NCBI RefSeq assembly: GCF_014524545.1
Contig: NZ_CP053557.1
Coordinates: 62,001-126,000, forward strand
DNA length: 64,000 nucleotides
Source: Exiguobacterium sp. Helios
GTDB taxonomy: Bacteria; Bacillota; Bacilli; Exiguobacteriales; Exiguobacteriaceae
Direction: 5' to 3'
Shown: positions 1 to 7,757 of the stretch, one piece after another
Layout of the letters: each line of letters opens with the position of its first letter
How positions within the stretch are numbered: the first letter of the stretch is position 1
Made by a program: the position numbers and the translations under genes
The notes under the pieces: generated by a model
Databases searched by the model: none
What the model was told of the DNA's origin: nothing
Seen by the model: the letters and a program-made list of their open reading frames with translations, nothing else

Positions 1-422
1 GTTATCCCTTGTCGATCATCTTATTTGATATCGATCACTTCAAACATGTTAACGATACGTATGGACATAAGGTCGGTGACCTTGTTCTGCGTGAACTCGG
101 TCGCAGGATCCGGGCCGTGCAACAGAAAAAGCAGAACGTCTTCGCGGCTCGATACGGCGGAGAAGAATTTGTCCTGTTACTTCATCAAGCTCCACAGAAC
201 GAAGCCATCGATTTCGCCGAAGAAATCCGGCATGCCGTCCTCGACCGGCCGTTCGTCGTCGATAGACATCGCTTATCCATCACCATCAGTCTTGGCGTCG
301 ATACCGTCGAATTTCCATCGGAACGATCGTTCGAAGAATCGCTCCGGCAAGCGGATCATGCTCTCTATGTCGGTGGCAAACATAACGGTCGGAATTGTAC
401 TGCCCATTACGCTAACCTTTGA
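1..422 (+). CDS. GGDEF-domain protein (diguanylate cyclase), 3' part only
   Basis: This is the 3' end of a gene that begins upstream of the window; codons run from position 3. The visible part is one GGDEF domain: LFDIDHFKHVNDTYGH is the nucleotide/metal-binding block, RYGGEEF (about 150-170) is the active-site signature, and SLGVD and ALYVGGKHNGRN are the closing conserved blocks. The family condenses two GTP molecules into cyclic di-GMP. The usual product-inhibition motif RxxD just before the signature is absent (QNVF stands there), so feedback at that site is unlikely. The sensor part lies outside the window, so the input signal cannot be read. Confidence 0.93.
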   Translation, partial: YPLSIILFDIDHFKHVNDTYGHKVGDLVLRELGRRIRAVQQKKQNVFAARYGGEEFVLLLHQAPQNEAIDFAEEIRHAVLDRPFVVDRHRLSITISLGVDTVEFPSERSFEESLRQADHALYVGGKHNGRNCTAHYANL

Positions 423-437
423 AAGGTCGTGACTATC

Positions 438-1217
438 TTGTCAATTACTGAAATTGAACGAACGATTTCGACTCTAGCCTCGCCTCGAACAATCCGGATT
501 TATCGTCCGACCGAACTCCCGGTCGACGAAGCGCTCCCGGTCATTTATATGCATGACGGTCAAAATGTCTTCAGTGGTGAGACCGCTTCGTTCGGAAAAG
601 GCTGGGAAGTCCATCATGCACTCCATACTGTTCAGTTGCATGCGATGATCGTCGCCATCGACAGTCCGGATGATGGAATGGACCGCTACGATGAGTATGC
701 CCCTTGGACGGACGAAGCCCTTTTAATGCGCACGGCCTATCCGTCTCATCGCAAGACGATTGGCGGCAACGGAAAGCAATACATGCACTGGATCGTTCAT
801 GAACTAAAACCGTATATTGACTCGCAGTATGCGACGATTCCGACGGATACGACGATGATCGGCAGTTCGATGGGGGGTGTCATTTCATTGTATGGCTTGT
901 TCGCTTATCCGGAAATCTTCACACGTGTCGCTGCTTTATCAACAGCCGGTTGGGCGAATTTTTCTTCTTTACTGGAATTCATTGAGCGCAGTCCACGTTT
1001 ATCCGAGCACCAGCGTTGTTATATGGATGTTGGTACGAAAGAAACGAGCGGACCGATGACGGAAAATGACTATCTTCATACAAACGAGGTTCTTGCGAAA
1101 GCCGTTCAAAAAAAAGTCCAACAAGCGACTTACGAAATCATTCCCGGTGCGATCCATCACGAGACCGAATGGGCAAAACGGATGCCGGATATTCTCCGTT
1201 TCTTATTTTCATCCTAA
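438..1217 (+). CDS. Alpha/beta hydrolase, putative esterase (esterase D/enterochelin esterase-like)
   Basis: About 259 residues of an alpha/beta hydrolase of the putative-esterase group. The MHDGQNVF block is typical of these cytosolic esterases, and GSSMGG carries the nucleophile serine (codon near 867). A C-terminal histidine (GAIHHETEW) fits the end of the Ser-Asp-His triad. The substrate is not predictable from sequence. An in-frame GTG at 429 is possible, but the ribosome site GAAAGG (421-426) is too close to it and is 11 nt from the TTG at 438, so TTG is preferred. The gene follows the GGDEF stop by 15 bp and is probably cotranscribed with it. Confidence 0.85.
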   Translation: MSITEIERTISTLASPRTIRIYRPTELPVDEALPVIYMHDGQNVFSGETASFGKGWEVHHALHTVQLHAMIVAIDSPDDGMDRYDEYAPWTDEALLMRTAYPSHRKTIGGNGKQYMHWIVHELKPYIDSQYATIPTDTTMIGSSMGGVISLYGLFAYPEIFTRVAALSTAGWANFSSLLEFIERSPRLSEHQRCYMDVGTKETSGPMTENDYLHTNEVLAKAVQKKVQQATYEIIPGAIHHETEWAKRMPDILRFLFSS

Positions 1218-1265
1218 AAAAGCAGGCGACGAAATCCCGGATTCGGATTTTGTCAGCCTGCTTTT
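1218..1265. terminator. Bidirectional intrinsic terminator
   Basis: A perfect 10-bp stem AAAAGCAGGC/GCCTGCTTTT (1218-1227 and 1256-1265) with further inner pairing AAATCC/GGATTT lies between two convergent genes. Its A-run and T-run let it work in both directions. Confidence 0.85.
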
Positions 1266-1277
1266 ATTCATCCATGA

Positions 1278-2195
1278 TTACTTTACCAATTCTTCCATTT
1301 GTTCTTTTACATAACGGTTGCGCGGGTGTTCCCGGCATTCGTCTGAACAAGAACGCATCACTTTCGGTTCACATTCTTCACAGCAGAAGTGTTGACGATT
1401 ACATTCCGGATTTGCACAATTCACGTAACGTGTTTCGTCTTTTCCACAGTAATAACAAGTCGAGACGACCGTTGGATTGACTTCGTTAACAGGTACTTGA
1501 ATGCGTTCATCGAACACATACAATTCCCCTTCCCAGTCTTCTCCACGCGTTGCTTCATCTTTCCCGTACATGACGACGCCGCCTTTTAAATGGAAGATAT
1601 CATCGCTGTTTTGACGTTTACGGAAATACGCCGTGAATTTTTCACAACGGACACCGCCCGTACAATACGTCAGAACTTTTTTTCCTTCAAACAAGTGTTC
1701 ATTTTCATCGAGCCATTGCGGAAATTCACGTGAGGCATCGACATCGACCTTGACGGCATTTTTAAAATGACCGAGATCGTATTCGTAGTTGTTCCGGACA
1801 TCCAGAATGACGACATCTTCATTTTGCATCATGTTTTTCCACTCGGCCGGTTCAAGATACGCGGCATTTTCTTCCGGCACGTTGAACTCATCTTCAAAAC
1901 GCCATGTGACCAGTTCGTTTTTATAACGAACGAAGATTTTTTTGAAGGCATGTTCGTCGACCTCATCAATTTTGAACTCGATGTCACTAAACCGTGGATC
2001 GGCAAGCAGGTCCTGCATGTATTGATCGGTTTGTTCGACTGTTCCAGACAGTGTGCCATTGATTCCTTCTGGTGCAATCAGGATTCTTCCTTTGATGCCA
2101 AGCTCTTTGCAATAGGCAAGATGCTCTTTTGTTAATTGTTCCGCATTGTCGATCGGAACATACTTATAAAATAATAGTACGCGATAAGGTTTCAT
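1278..2195 (-). CDS. trhO: tRNA uridine(34) hydroxylase, rhodanese-domain (TrhO/UPF0176)
   Basis: About 305 residues, the usual size for this family. The N-terminal half (KPYRVLLFYKYVPI, APEGINGTLSG) is the ferredoxin-like UPF0176 region. The central rhodanese domain carries the active loop CTGGVRC with the catalytic cysteine near residue 178. The C-terminal tail has a cluster of cysteines (CYYC, CANPEC, CCEEC, CSDEC) that resembles a metal-binding site. The family makes 5-hydroxyuridine at tRNA position 34, an early step of mo5U/cmo5U wobble modification. The start at 2195 (MKPYRV) fits the family; an in-frame ATG at 2204 is the alternative. A TTGTAC-17-TATTAT promoter and a structured leader precede it. 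Confidence 0.92.
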   Translation of the reverse strand: MKPYRVLLFYKYVPIDNAEQLTKEHLAYCKELGIKGRILIAPEGINGTLSGTVEQTDQYMQDLLADPRFSDIEFKIDEVDEHAFKKIFVRYKNELVTWRFEDEFNVPEENAAYLEPAEWKNMMQNEDVVILDVRNNYEYDLGHFKNAVKVDVDASREFPQWLDENEHLFEGKKVLTYCTGGVRCEKFTAYFRKRQNSDDIFHLKGGVVMYGKDEATRGEDWEGELYVFDERIQVPVNEVNPTVVSTCYYCGKDETRYVNCANPECNRQHFCCEECEPKVMRSCSDECREHPRNRYVKEQMEELVK

Positions 2196-2221
2196 AATCC
2201 TCATTGGCCCCCATGTCAGTT

Positions 2222-2290
2222 TTTTGCAGTAAAACGAACGTTGGCGAACGAAGCGTCATAGCTATTAGCTAGCTGGGAACGCCTGCAAAA
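2222..2290 (-). ncRNA. Candidate structured 5' leader (cis-regulatory RNA) of trhO
   Basis: On the transcript (minus strand) the segment is closed by a perfect 8-bp stem, TTTTGCAG with CTGCAAAA (2283-2290 and 2222-2229). Directly stacked inside is GCGT/ACGC (2253-2256 with 2279-2282), and a second arm is the hairpin CGTT-CGCC-AACG (about 2238-2249). This gives a compact three-way-junction shape starting about 9 nt after the predicted transcription start. A CCC in a loop could pair with the GGGGG near the ribosome site. I do not recognise it as a known riboswitch class. Confidence 0.45.
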
Positions 2291-2305
2291 CGCACCCATT
2301 TAAGT

Positions 2306-2334
2306 ATAATACCAACTTCATTTGAATTGTACAA
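2306..2334 (-). promoter_or_regulatory. SigA-type promoter of trhO
   Basis: Reading the minus strand, TTGTAC (2329-2334) and TATTAT (2306-2311) are separated by exactly 17 bp. Transcription would start near 2299, just before the structured leader. Confidence 0.7.
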
Positions 2335-2431
2335 TTGCCAGTTCAGCGGACAGCACGATAAAGTTTTTCCTTTCTGACGGGGAAAGAGTTAAAATAGAAA
2401 CTAGCAGTTTATTTTGTAAGGAGGATTCCGA

Positions 2432-3076
2432 ATGCTCCAAACCGTCCGTCAGTGGATTGAACAAATGATTACGTTTCTCCAGGATCTTCCGGGTGGTGCA
2501 TCGACCGGATTGATTGCTCCTTTTCTGGAATCACTTTTTCCGTTCCTCCCGCTTGTTCTTATCATTTCCGCCAATGCAGCGACTTATGGCTTTTGGATGG
2601 GTGTACTCGTCTCTTGGGTCGGTAGTATGCTCGGTTCCCTTGTCGTCTTTGCCTGTATCCGTTATTTATTTCGCCGCCCTGTCACGAGGTGGCTTGAACA
2701 ACATAAAGCCGCCCAGCAGTGGATTGAACGGGTTCGCCATATGAGTCCGATTTCGCTTGGTTTTTTCTTTTCACTTCCTTTCATGCCGGCCTTTATCATT
2801 ACAGCGATTTCTGCAATGATTCAACTGTCACTTCGGACGTATTTGATTGCCGCTGGAGCGGGTCGACTGATCGTCGTCATCATCTTCTCGTTAATCGGTA
2901 AAGAATGGTCAACATTTTTGGAACGACCGATCCGTCTTGTTTTTCTGTTTCTGATTTTACTCGCCATCTGGGGAGTCAGTCGTGGCGTCGAAGAAATCAT
3001 CAAACGGCGCGCCCTAGCACGACGTTCGAAGTCACTACGTGATCTTGAACAGGAAATCGGGGACAATAACAAATGA
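2432..3076 (+). CDS. TVP38/TMEM64 (DedA-like) integral membrane protein
   Basis: A 214-residue membrane protein with about five hydrophobic segments, ending in a basic cytoplasmic tail (KRRALARRSKSL). The block FFFSLPFMPAFIITAISAM matches the conserved core of the TVP38/SNARE-associated (VTT) family, and the FLESLFPFLPLVLI segment near residue 30 is the reentrant-type element of that fold. Members are linked to lipid scrambling or membrane homeostasis; the exact role here is unknown. A strong AAGGAGG site precedes the ATG at 2432. It is a single-gene unit, divergent from trhO. Confidence 0.85.
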   Translation: MLQTVRQWIEQMITFLQDLPGGASTGLIAPFLESLFPFLPLVLIISANAATYGFWMGVLVSWVGSMLGSLVVFACIRYLFRRPVTRWLEQHKAAQQWIERVRHMSPISLGFFFSLPFMPAFIITAISAMIQLSLRTYLIAAGAGRLIVVIIFSLIGKEWSTFLERPIRLVFLFLILLAIWGVSRGVEEIIKRRALARRSKSLRDLEQEIGDNNK

Positions 3077-3090
3077 TATAACCAACTGTC

Positions 3091-3115
3091 GGCACATCCT
3101 CCATCAGGGTGTGTC
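3091..3115 (+). terminator. Weak intrinsic terminator
   Basis: An 8-bp stem GGCACATC/GGTGTGTC (with two G-U pairs) is followed by TTTTA, 14 bp after the stop of the upstream membrane protein gene. Confidence 0.45.
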
Positions 3116-3236
3116 TTTTAATTATGCGGATTTCAACGTTTTTTATTCATTTCCCTTTATTTTTCCAGGCAGGACTTTTGAATCATTTTTTCATATTAAT
3201 ATGTTTTTAAAATAACGTTCACATTTTGTCCAACAT

Positions 3237-3250
3237 TGAAAACGCTTACA
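3237..3250 (+). promoter_or_regulatory. Catabolite-responsive element (cre, CcpA site)
   Basis: TGAAAACGCTTACA fits the CcpA cre consensus (TGNAANCGNTNNCA) at every fixed position. It lies 24 bp upstream of a TATAAT -10 box (3275-3280), so bound CcpA would block the promoter region of the DUF485-acetate symporter operon. This agrees with carbon catabolite repression of acetate/pyruvate-type symporters in Bacillus. Confidence 0.75.
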
Positions 3251-3274
3251 ATAAAATGGTAAGACCAATATTAA

Positions 3275-3280
3275 TATAAT
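3275..3280 (+). promoter_or_regulatory. Probable -10 box of the acetate symporter operon
   Basis: A perfect TATAAT stands 91 bp before the first start codon. No good -35 hexamer is found 16-18 bp upstream, so the promoter is weak or needs activation. The leader holds a short palindrome ATGAATTTAAATTCAT (3339-3354). Confidence 0.5.
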
Positions 3281-3370
3281 ACCTCGAATTCCCCCTTCTA
3301 AATTAGGATAGATTTTCCAAAGGAACTGTCTCTATAATGAATTTAAATTCATTTTCAAAGGAGGCGTCTC

Positions 3371-3697
3371 ATGCACCAGGTATCTGAAACAGCGAAGACG
3401 CAAACGACACGCTCTGCCCAGACAATCGTCGAAAGTGCATCGTTTAAACAATTGATGCGCGAAAAAAATGCATTCATCTTACCGGCCATTGTATTTTGTC
3501 TCATTTTTTATTTTACGCTTCCCATCATGACCAGCTACTTTACCTTCTTGAATCGGCCATTGCTTGGTGATATCACAGGGGCTTGGTTATTTGCTTTCCT
3601 GCAGTTCATCATGACGTGGACGTTTTGTACGCTTTATAACAAAAAAGCACGTTCGTTTGATCGATTGGTCGAACAGATCAAGGAGGAATCACGATGA
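3371..3697 (+). CDS. DUF485 family membrane protein (symporter partner)
   Basis: A 108-residue protein with two transmembrane segments (about residues 35-57 and 73-93) and a charged C terminus. The pattern FKQLMREKNAFILPAIVF then an FAFLQFIMTWTFCTLYNKKA block is the DUF485 family (YwcB/YjcH). These small proteins are encoded immediately upstream of acetate/monocarboxylate symporters and are thought to assist them. Its stop overlaps the next start by 4 bp (ATGA), giving translational coupling. AAAGGAGG precedes the ATG. Confidence 0.88.
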   Translation: MHQVSETAKTQTTRSAQTIVESASFKQLMREKNAFILPAIVFCLIFYFTLPIMTSYFTFLNRPLLGDITGAWLFAFLQFIMTWTFCTLYNKKARSFDRLVEQIKEESR

Positions 3698-5250
3698 ACT
3701 ATACCGCTGTCGCCCTATTCGCTGCGATTGTCGGGTTAACACTCGTCATTACATATTTCGCTGCCCGTAAAACAAAGACGGCGAATGATTTTTATACTGC
3801 GGACGGTGGCTTGACCGGTGCTCAAAACGGTATCGCCATTGCCGGTGACTATATGTCTGCGGCTTCCTTCCTCGGAATTGCCGGAATGATCGCCCTGGCC
3901 GGATTCGACGGATTTTTTTATTCGATCGGTTTTCTCGTTGCCTATCTTGTTGTTCTCTATCTCGTTGCCGAACCGTTGCGCAACTTAGGAAAATACACGA
4001 TGGCTGATATGATTGCTGCCCGTTTTAATGCCTCGAAAGTTCGGGGTGTCGCAGCGATGAACTCGATTGTTATTTCCATTTTCTACATGATTGCGCAATT
4101 GGTCGGAGCCGGTGCTTTGATTGAGTTGTTACTCGGAATTCCATATACGACAAGTGTCATCATCGTCGGTATTCTGATGACTGTGTACGTTGTGTTTGGC
4201 GGGATGACGGCCACCTCATGGGTGCAAATCATCAAAGCGATTTTGCTGATGGCCGGTACAGCCGTCATTTCCTTCATGGTATTTGCCAAATTCGACTTCT
4301 CGATCATGAAGATGTTCTCGGAAGTGAAACAAGCCACACCGCTCGGTGACTCCTTCTTGAATCCCGGTAATAAGTTTAAGTTACCGCTCGATACGATTTC
4401 CTTAAACTTGGCACTTGTTCTCGGAACAGCCGGCTTGCCGCATATCTTAATCCGCTTCTTTACGGTTAAAGATGCACCGACTGCCCGGAAATCCGTTGTT
4501 TATGCGACCTGGATCATCGGTGCGTTTTATATCTTAACGATTTTCCTCGGCTTTGGAGCCGCTGCCTTCGTTGGAGCAGATGACATCATCGCTGCGAATG
4601 CAGCCGGTAATATGGCGGCACCTCTCCTTGCGCAGGCGCTTGGTGGAGACTTACTGTTCGCCTTCGTTGCGGCTGTTGCTTTTGCGACCATCCTTGCCGT
4701 TGTGGCCGGACTGGTTTTATCGGCTGCTTCCGCCTTTGCCCATGATTTTTACAGTCATATTCTGCGTAAAGGACAAGCAACGGAAAAAGAACAAATGACG
4801 GCTGCGCGCCTCGCTTCCATTGCCGTCGCACTCGTTTCGATGGTACTGGCGTTATTTGCACAATCAATGAACGTCGCTTTCCTTGTTTCACTGGCCTTTG
4901 CAGTGGCAGCCAGTGCCAATTTGCCCGTCATTTTGCTGACGATTTTCTGGCGCCGTTTCAATACTGGCGGAGCTGTCACAGGTATGGTCGTCGGTCTTTT
5001 CTCTTCACTGCTTCTCGTCGCGCTCAGTCCTAATATCTGGGCAGTTGACGGTTCAGCCTTATTCGTCGGGGAAGCATTATTCCCACTGTCGAATCCGGGA
5101 ATTGTTTCGATTCCACTTGGTTTTCTAGGTGCGATTATCGGAACACTTGTTACGAAATCGGACGAAGTGGCCGGTAACTTCGAACGTATTCTTGTCAAAG
5201 CCAATACCGGTATTGATGCAGCAACTGAAGTTGCTGCATCAAAAGAATAA
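3694..5250 (+). CDS. Sodium:solute symporter, acetate/monocarboxylate type (ActP/YwcA-like)
   Basis: A 518-residue protein with about 13 hydrophobic segments. ANDFYTADGGLTGAQNG near residue 30 and GDYMSAASFLGIAGM are hallmark blocks of the cation/acetate symporter branch of the SSF family, as is GLPHILIRFFTVKDA in the middle. Members import acetate, propionate or pyruvate with a cation. It is the second gene of the DUF485 operon and should be repressed in good sugars through the cre box at 3237. A 14-bp-stem terminator follows. The substrate among small monocarboxylates is not certain. Confidence 0.88.
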   Translation: MNYTAVALFAAIVGLTLVITYFAARKTKTANDFYTADGGLTGAQNGIAIAGDYMSAASFLGIAGMIALAGFDGFFYSIGFLVAYLVVLYLVAEPLRNLGKYTMADMIAARFNASKVRGVAAMNSIVISIFYMIAQLVGAGALIELLLGIPYTTSVIIVGILMTVYVVFGGMTATSWVQIIKAILLMAGTAVISFMVFAKFDFSIMKMFSEVKQATPLGDSFLNPGNKFKLPLDTISLNLALVLGTAGLPHILIRFFTVKDAPTARKSVVYATWIIGAFYILTIFLGFGAAAFVGADDIIAANAAGNMAAPLLAQALGGDLLFAFVAAVAFATILAVVAGLVLSAASAFAHDFYSHILRKGQATEKEQMTAARLASIAVALVSMVLALFAQSMNVAFLVSLAFAVAASANLPVILLTIFWRRFNTGGAVTGMVVGLFSSLLLVALSPNIWAVDGSALFVGEALFPLSNPGIVSIPLGFLGAIIGTLVTKSDEVAGNFERILVKANTGIDAATEVAASKE

Positions 5251-5257
5251 TCCCCTT

Positions 5258-5290
5258 AACGGCTCCTTCAACCCCCTTGAAGGAGCCGTT
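5258..5290 (+). terminator. Strong intrinsic terminator
   Basis: A perfect 14-bp stem AACGGCTCCTTCAA/TTGAAGGAGCCGTT (5258-5271 and 5277-5290) with a 5-nt loop, followed by CCCTTTT, ends the symporter operon. Confidence 0.9.
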
Positions 5291-5357
5291 CCCTTTTACA
5301 TTTTACGAACGGATTGCCATACTAACCGTATGAAAGAACGTGAAAGGAATGTCTTAC

Positions 5358-6212
5358 ATGGAATTTTATTATTTTTTACCACTCGGCTTTTTTATTGGTA
5401 TCATCTCTGGTTTCTTTGGAATCGGCGGCGGCATCATCTTAACACCGCTTTTACTGATTCTCGGCTTCTCCCCAAGCGTCGCTATCGCGACGAGTTTAAT
5501 GTTGACGCTCGGTTCAACCGTATCCGGTACCCTATCACACCTCCGCCTGAAAAATGTGGTCTGGCGTGACAGCCTGGTCGTCGGTTTAGTCGGTATCATC
5601 GGTTCTACCATCGCGACTCCGATCGTTCTCCGATTAGAGGCAGTGAACGGTGCCCATCTCGTCATCTCGGTTGTGTATATCGGTTTATTATTATACTTTG
5701 CCAATAAGTTTTTACGTCCAAAGTCCTCGTCAGGTGCACAAACCGGTTGGAAAAACCGGTATCTGGCACTTGGTTTCATTGGGCTGTTCGCAGGATTCAT
5801 CTCGTCCTTGCTTGGTGTCAGCGGTGGTTTCATCATTACACCACTACTCGTCGGTATCGCCGGATATGAATTGAAACGGGCAGTCGGAACGAGTATTGCT
5901 TCGGCCCTACTGATCGTCTTGTCCGGCCTCGTCAACTATACGGTCGCAAGTACAGATGTCGATCTCCTCGTCGGGGTCATGCTAATCATCGGAGCATTAC
6001 TTGGTGCTCCAATCGGCGCGAAACAGTTGGCTCATTTCGACAGTCCTTTCGTCAAAAAATATCTCGGTATTTTTTATCTGACAGTTGCAACAAGCGTCCT
6101 TCTTGAAGTCCTTCATTTCAATACGGCTTCACTGATTGTCTTGATTGCCCTCAGTCTTGTTTTCTTACTGACACTCGTCGTCTACAGTCGTAAACGCTCT
6201 GTCCGACGCTGA
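5358..6212 (+). CDS. TSUP family membrane transporter (TauE/SafE)
   Basis: About 284 residues with eight or more transmembrane helices arranged as two repeats. Each half begins with the family motif: GIISGFFGIGGGIILTPLLL in the first and FISSLLGVSGGFIITPLLV in the second. The family moves sulfite, sulfonates, thiosulfate or related organic anions; the substrate here is unknown. In-frame GTG 5340 and ATG 5349 lie upstream, but GAAAGG (5343-5348) is best spaced for the ATG at 5358. It is a monocistron with a strong terminator. Confidence 0.87.
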   Translation: MEFYYFLPLGFFIGIISGFFGIGGGIILTPLLLILGFSPSVAIATSLMLTLGSTVSGTLSHLRLKNVVWRDSLVVGLVGIIGSTIATPIVLRLEAVNGAHLVISVVYIGLLLYFANKFLRPKSSSGAQTGWKNRYLALGFIGLFAGFISSLLGVSGGFIITPLLVGIAGYELKRAVGTSIASALLIVLSGLVNYTVASTDVDLLVGVMLIIGALLGAPIGAKQLAHFDSPFVKKYLGIFYLTVATSVLLEVLHFNTASLIVLIALSLVFLLTLVVYSRKRSVRR

Positions 6213-6229
6213 TTCTCCCTATAATTTCG

Positions 6230-6272
6230 CCTCCCGACCGTTCCCCGGCAGATCCGGATAACGGTCGGGAGG
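6230..6272 (+). terminator. Strong intrinsic terminator
   Basis: A 13-bp stem CCTCCCGACCGTT/AACGGTCGGGAGG (6230-6242 and 6260-6272) is followed by TCTTTTTT after the TSUP gene. Confidence 0.9.
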
Positions 6273-6419
6273 TCTTTTTTGTGCCTGGTTTTCATATTCA
6301 TCCGTTCTTTATATTTTGTTAAAACTTACAACTTATCGGAAAACTCTTTGTTCTTATGCACAACCAAAGATATACTTACTTCAACAGTATTTTATATAGA
6401 GAAAGAAGGTCTGATTTTT

Positions 6420-7637
6420 ATGTTGGAAGCGACGTATCATTCCCTTGAGGACTTAGCGGAAGCGATTGGTGTCGCACTGAGTGCTCCAATTACCATCGAG
6501 GATCGTAATCACCGATTGCTTGCTTATAGTACACACACTGCCGATACGGACCCGGCCCGGATTGCAACGATTATCGGGCGACGCGTCCCTGAATCGGTCA
6601 TTGATCAACTGTGGAAAGACGAAGTCATTCAGAATCTTGCGGCACAAAATGAACCGTTGATCATTTCAGCCCGTACAGGTGTCGGTTTGAATGACCGTGT
6701 CGCGATTGCGATCAAGCAAGATACAGAAATTTTAGGGTACATTTGGTCAATCGCCCGCAGCATCCCCTTTTCAGAAACCGAGTTATCCGACTTAAAAAAA
6801 GGAGCTTTGCTGGCTCAACGGCAGTTACTCGCCATCGATATGCAAAAGAAACGCCAAGAAGAAAAATCCGAACAATTCTTTTTTGAATTACTTCACGAAG
6901 ACATGTCCGAGTCGGAAATTTTAAAGACCTTCTCTAAACTACACATTGCTCCACCCGGAATCAGTCGCCTGATGGTGATCCGGTTTTCAGAAGCCATCAC
7001 ACCGCGACTTGCTGATCGGTTACGTTATTTGCTGACTATCCAACAAACCGTCCGACCGCTTTTGTACGCGTACGATGAAACCGATTTTATTTTGTGGATC
7101 AGCACAAATGATAAAGATGCCCACCACGAACGATTACAATTTGATGCCTTCATTCAATCTTTCCGACAAATGCTTGCCGAACGATTTAATTACACGAAAT
7201 TCATCTCTGCCAGCAGCGAAGTATTTACCGGCGTTCAGTCGATTCCGGAACGTTACGAAGAAACGGGGATCGTTCTCCGGTTAAAAGATGCATTTCCGTT
7301 TGAGTTAAATACCGTCACACGATATGAGCGTCTTGGTTTATTCCAGCTGTTACCGATTTTTTCCGAACGTCTGCGCAGAAGGACCGTTCGTTTAGAAGAG
7401 ATTGAGCGATTACGCGCCTATGACGGGAAACATGCCGCTTCGTTATGTGAGACGTTGGAGTGGTTCCTTCATTATGACGGAAACGTCAAACAGGTCGCTT
7501 CCCACCTGCATGTCCACCCGAATACGATTTTGTATCGGATGCGAAGAATCGAGGAAGAAGCCGGTATCCGGATGGAGTCGCTTCCGGAACGTGCCCTTCT
7601 TTACCTGTATTTAAAAGCAGACCGTTATCCTTTGTGA
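6420..7637 (+). CDS. adeR: PucR/CdaR-family transcriptional regulator of alanine dehydrogenase (AdeR-like)
   Basis: A 405-residue regulator. The N-terminal half (SAPITIEDRNHRLLAYSTH onward) is GAF-like, a probable ligand-sensing module. The C-terminal helix-turn-helix of the PucR type is seen in LEWFLHYDGNVKQVASHL and VHPNTILYRMRRIEEE. Bacillus AdeR has this architecture and activates ald, and here ald is the next gene on the same strand, which supports the assignment. The ATG at 6420 follows GAGAAAGAAGG; upstream in-frame codons lack a ribosome site. Its stop codon lies inside a perfect hairpin (7627-7652). Confidence 0.83.
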   Translation: MLEATYHSLEDLAEAIGVALSAPITIEDRNHRLLAYSTHTADTDPARIATIIGRRVPESVIDQLWKDEVIQNLAAQNEPLIISARTGVGLNDRVAIAIKQDTEILGYIWSIARSIPFSETELSDLKKGALLAQRQLLAIDMQKKRQEEKSEQFFFELLHEDMSESEILKTFSKLHIAPPGISRLMVIRFSEAITPRLADRLRYLLTIQQTVRPLLYAYDETDFILWISTNDKDAHHERLQFDAFIQSFRQMLAERFNYTKFISASSEVFTGVQSIPERYEETGIVLRLKDAFPFELNTVTRYERLGLFQLLPIFSERLRRRTVRLEEIERLRAYDGKHAASLCETLEWFLHYDGNVKQVASHLHVHPNTILYRMRRIEEEAGIRMESLPERALLYLYLKADRYPL

Positions 7638-7652
7638 TTTTTCACAAAGGAT
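7627..7652 (+). terminator. Perfect 11-bp hairpin overlapping the adeR stop codon
   Basis: ATCCTTTGTGA-TTTT-TCACAAAGGAT is perfectly symmetrical, and the TGA inside its left arm is the adeR stop codon. It is followed by TGCTTGTATTTTT. It could be a weak terminator that separates adeR from ald or a protein-binding palindrome upstream of the ald promoter. Confidence 0.55.
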
Positions 7653-7757
7653 TGCTTGTATTTTTGAAATCGCCGATAAAGTAGAACGCTTTCATTTCTC
7701 GTATACTGAAGGAGAAGTGACACACTGTTTGTTTATTCGCGAAAGGGGATCGCATTT

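Noticed and set aside
4755-5204. 149-codon minus-strand frame opposite the acetate symporter
   Set aside because: Basic, low-complexity product with no start signal; explained by the codon bias of the symporter gene.
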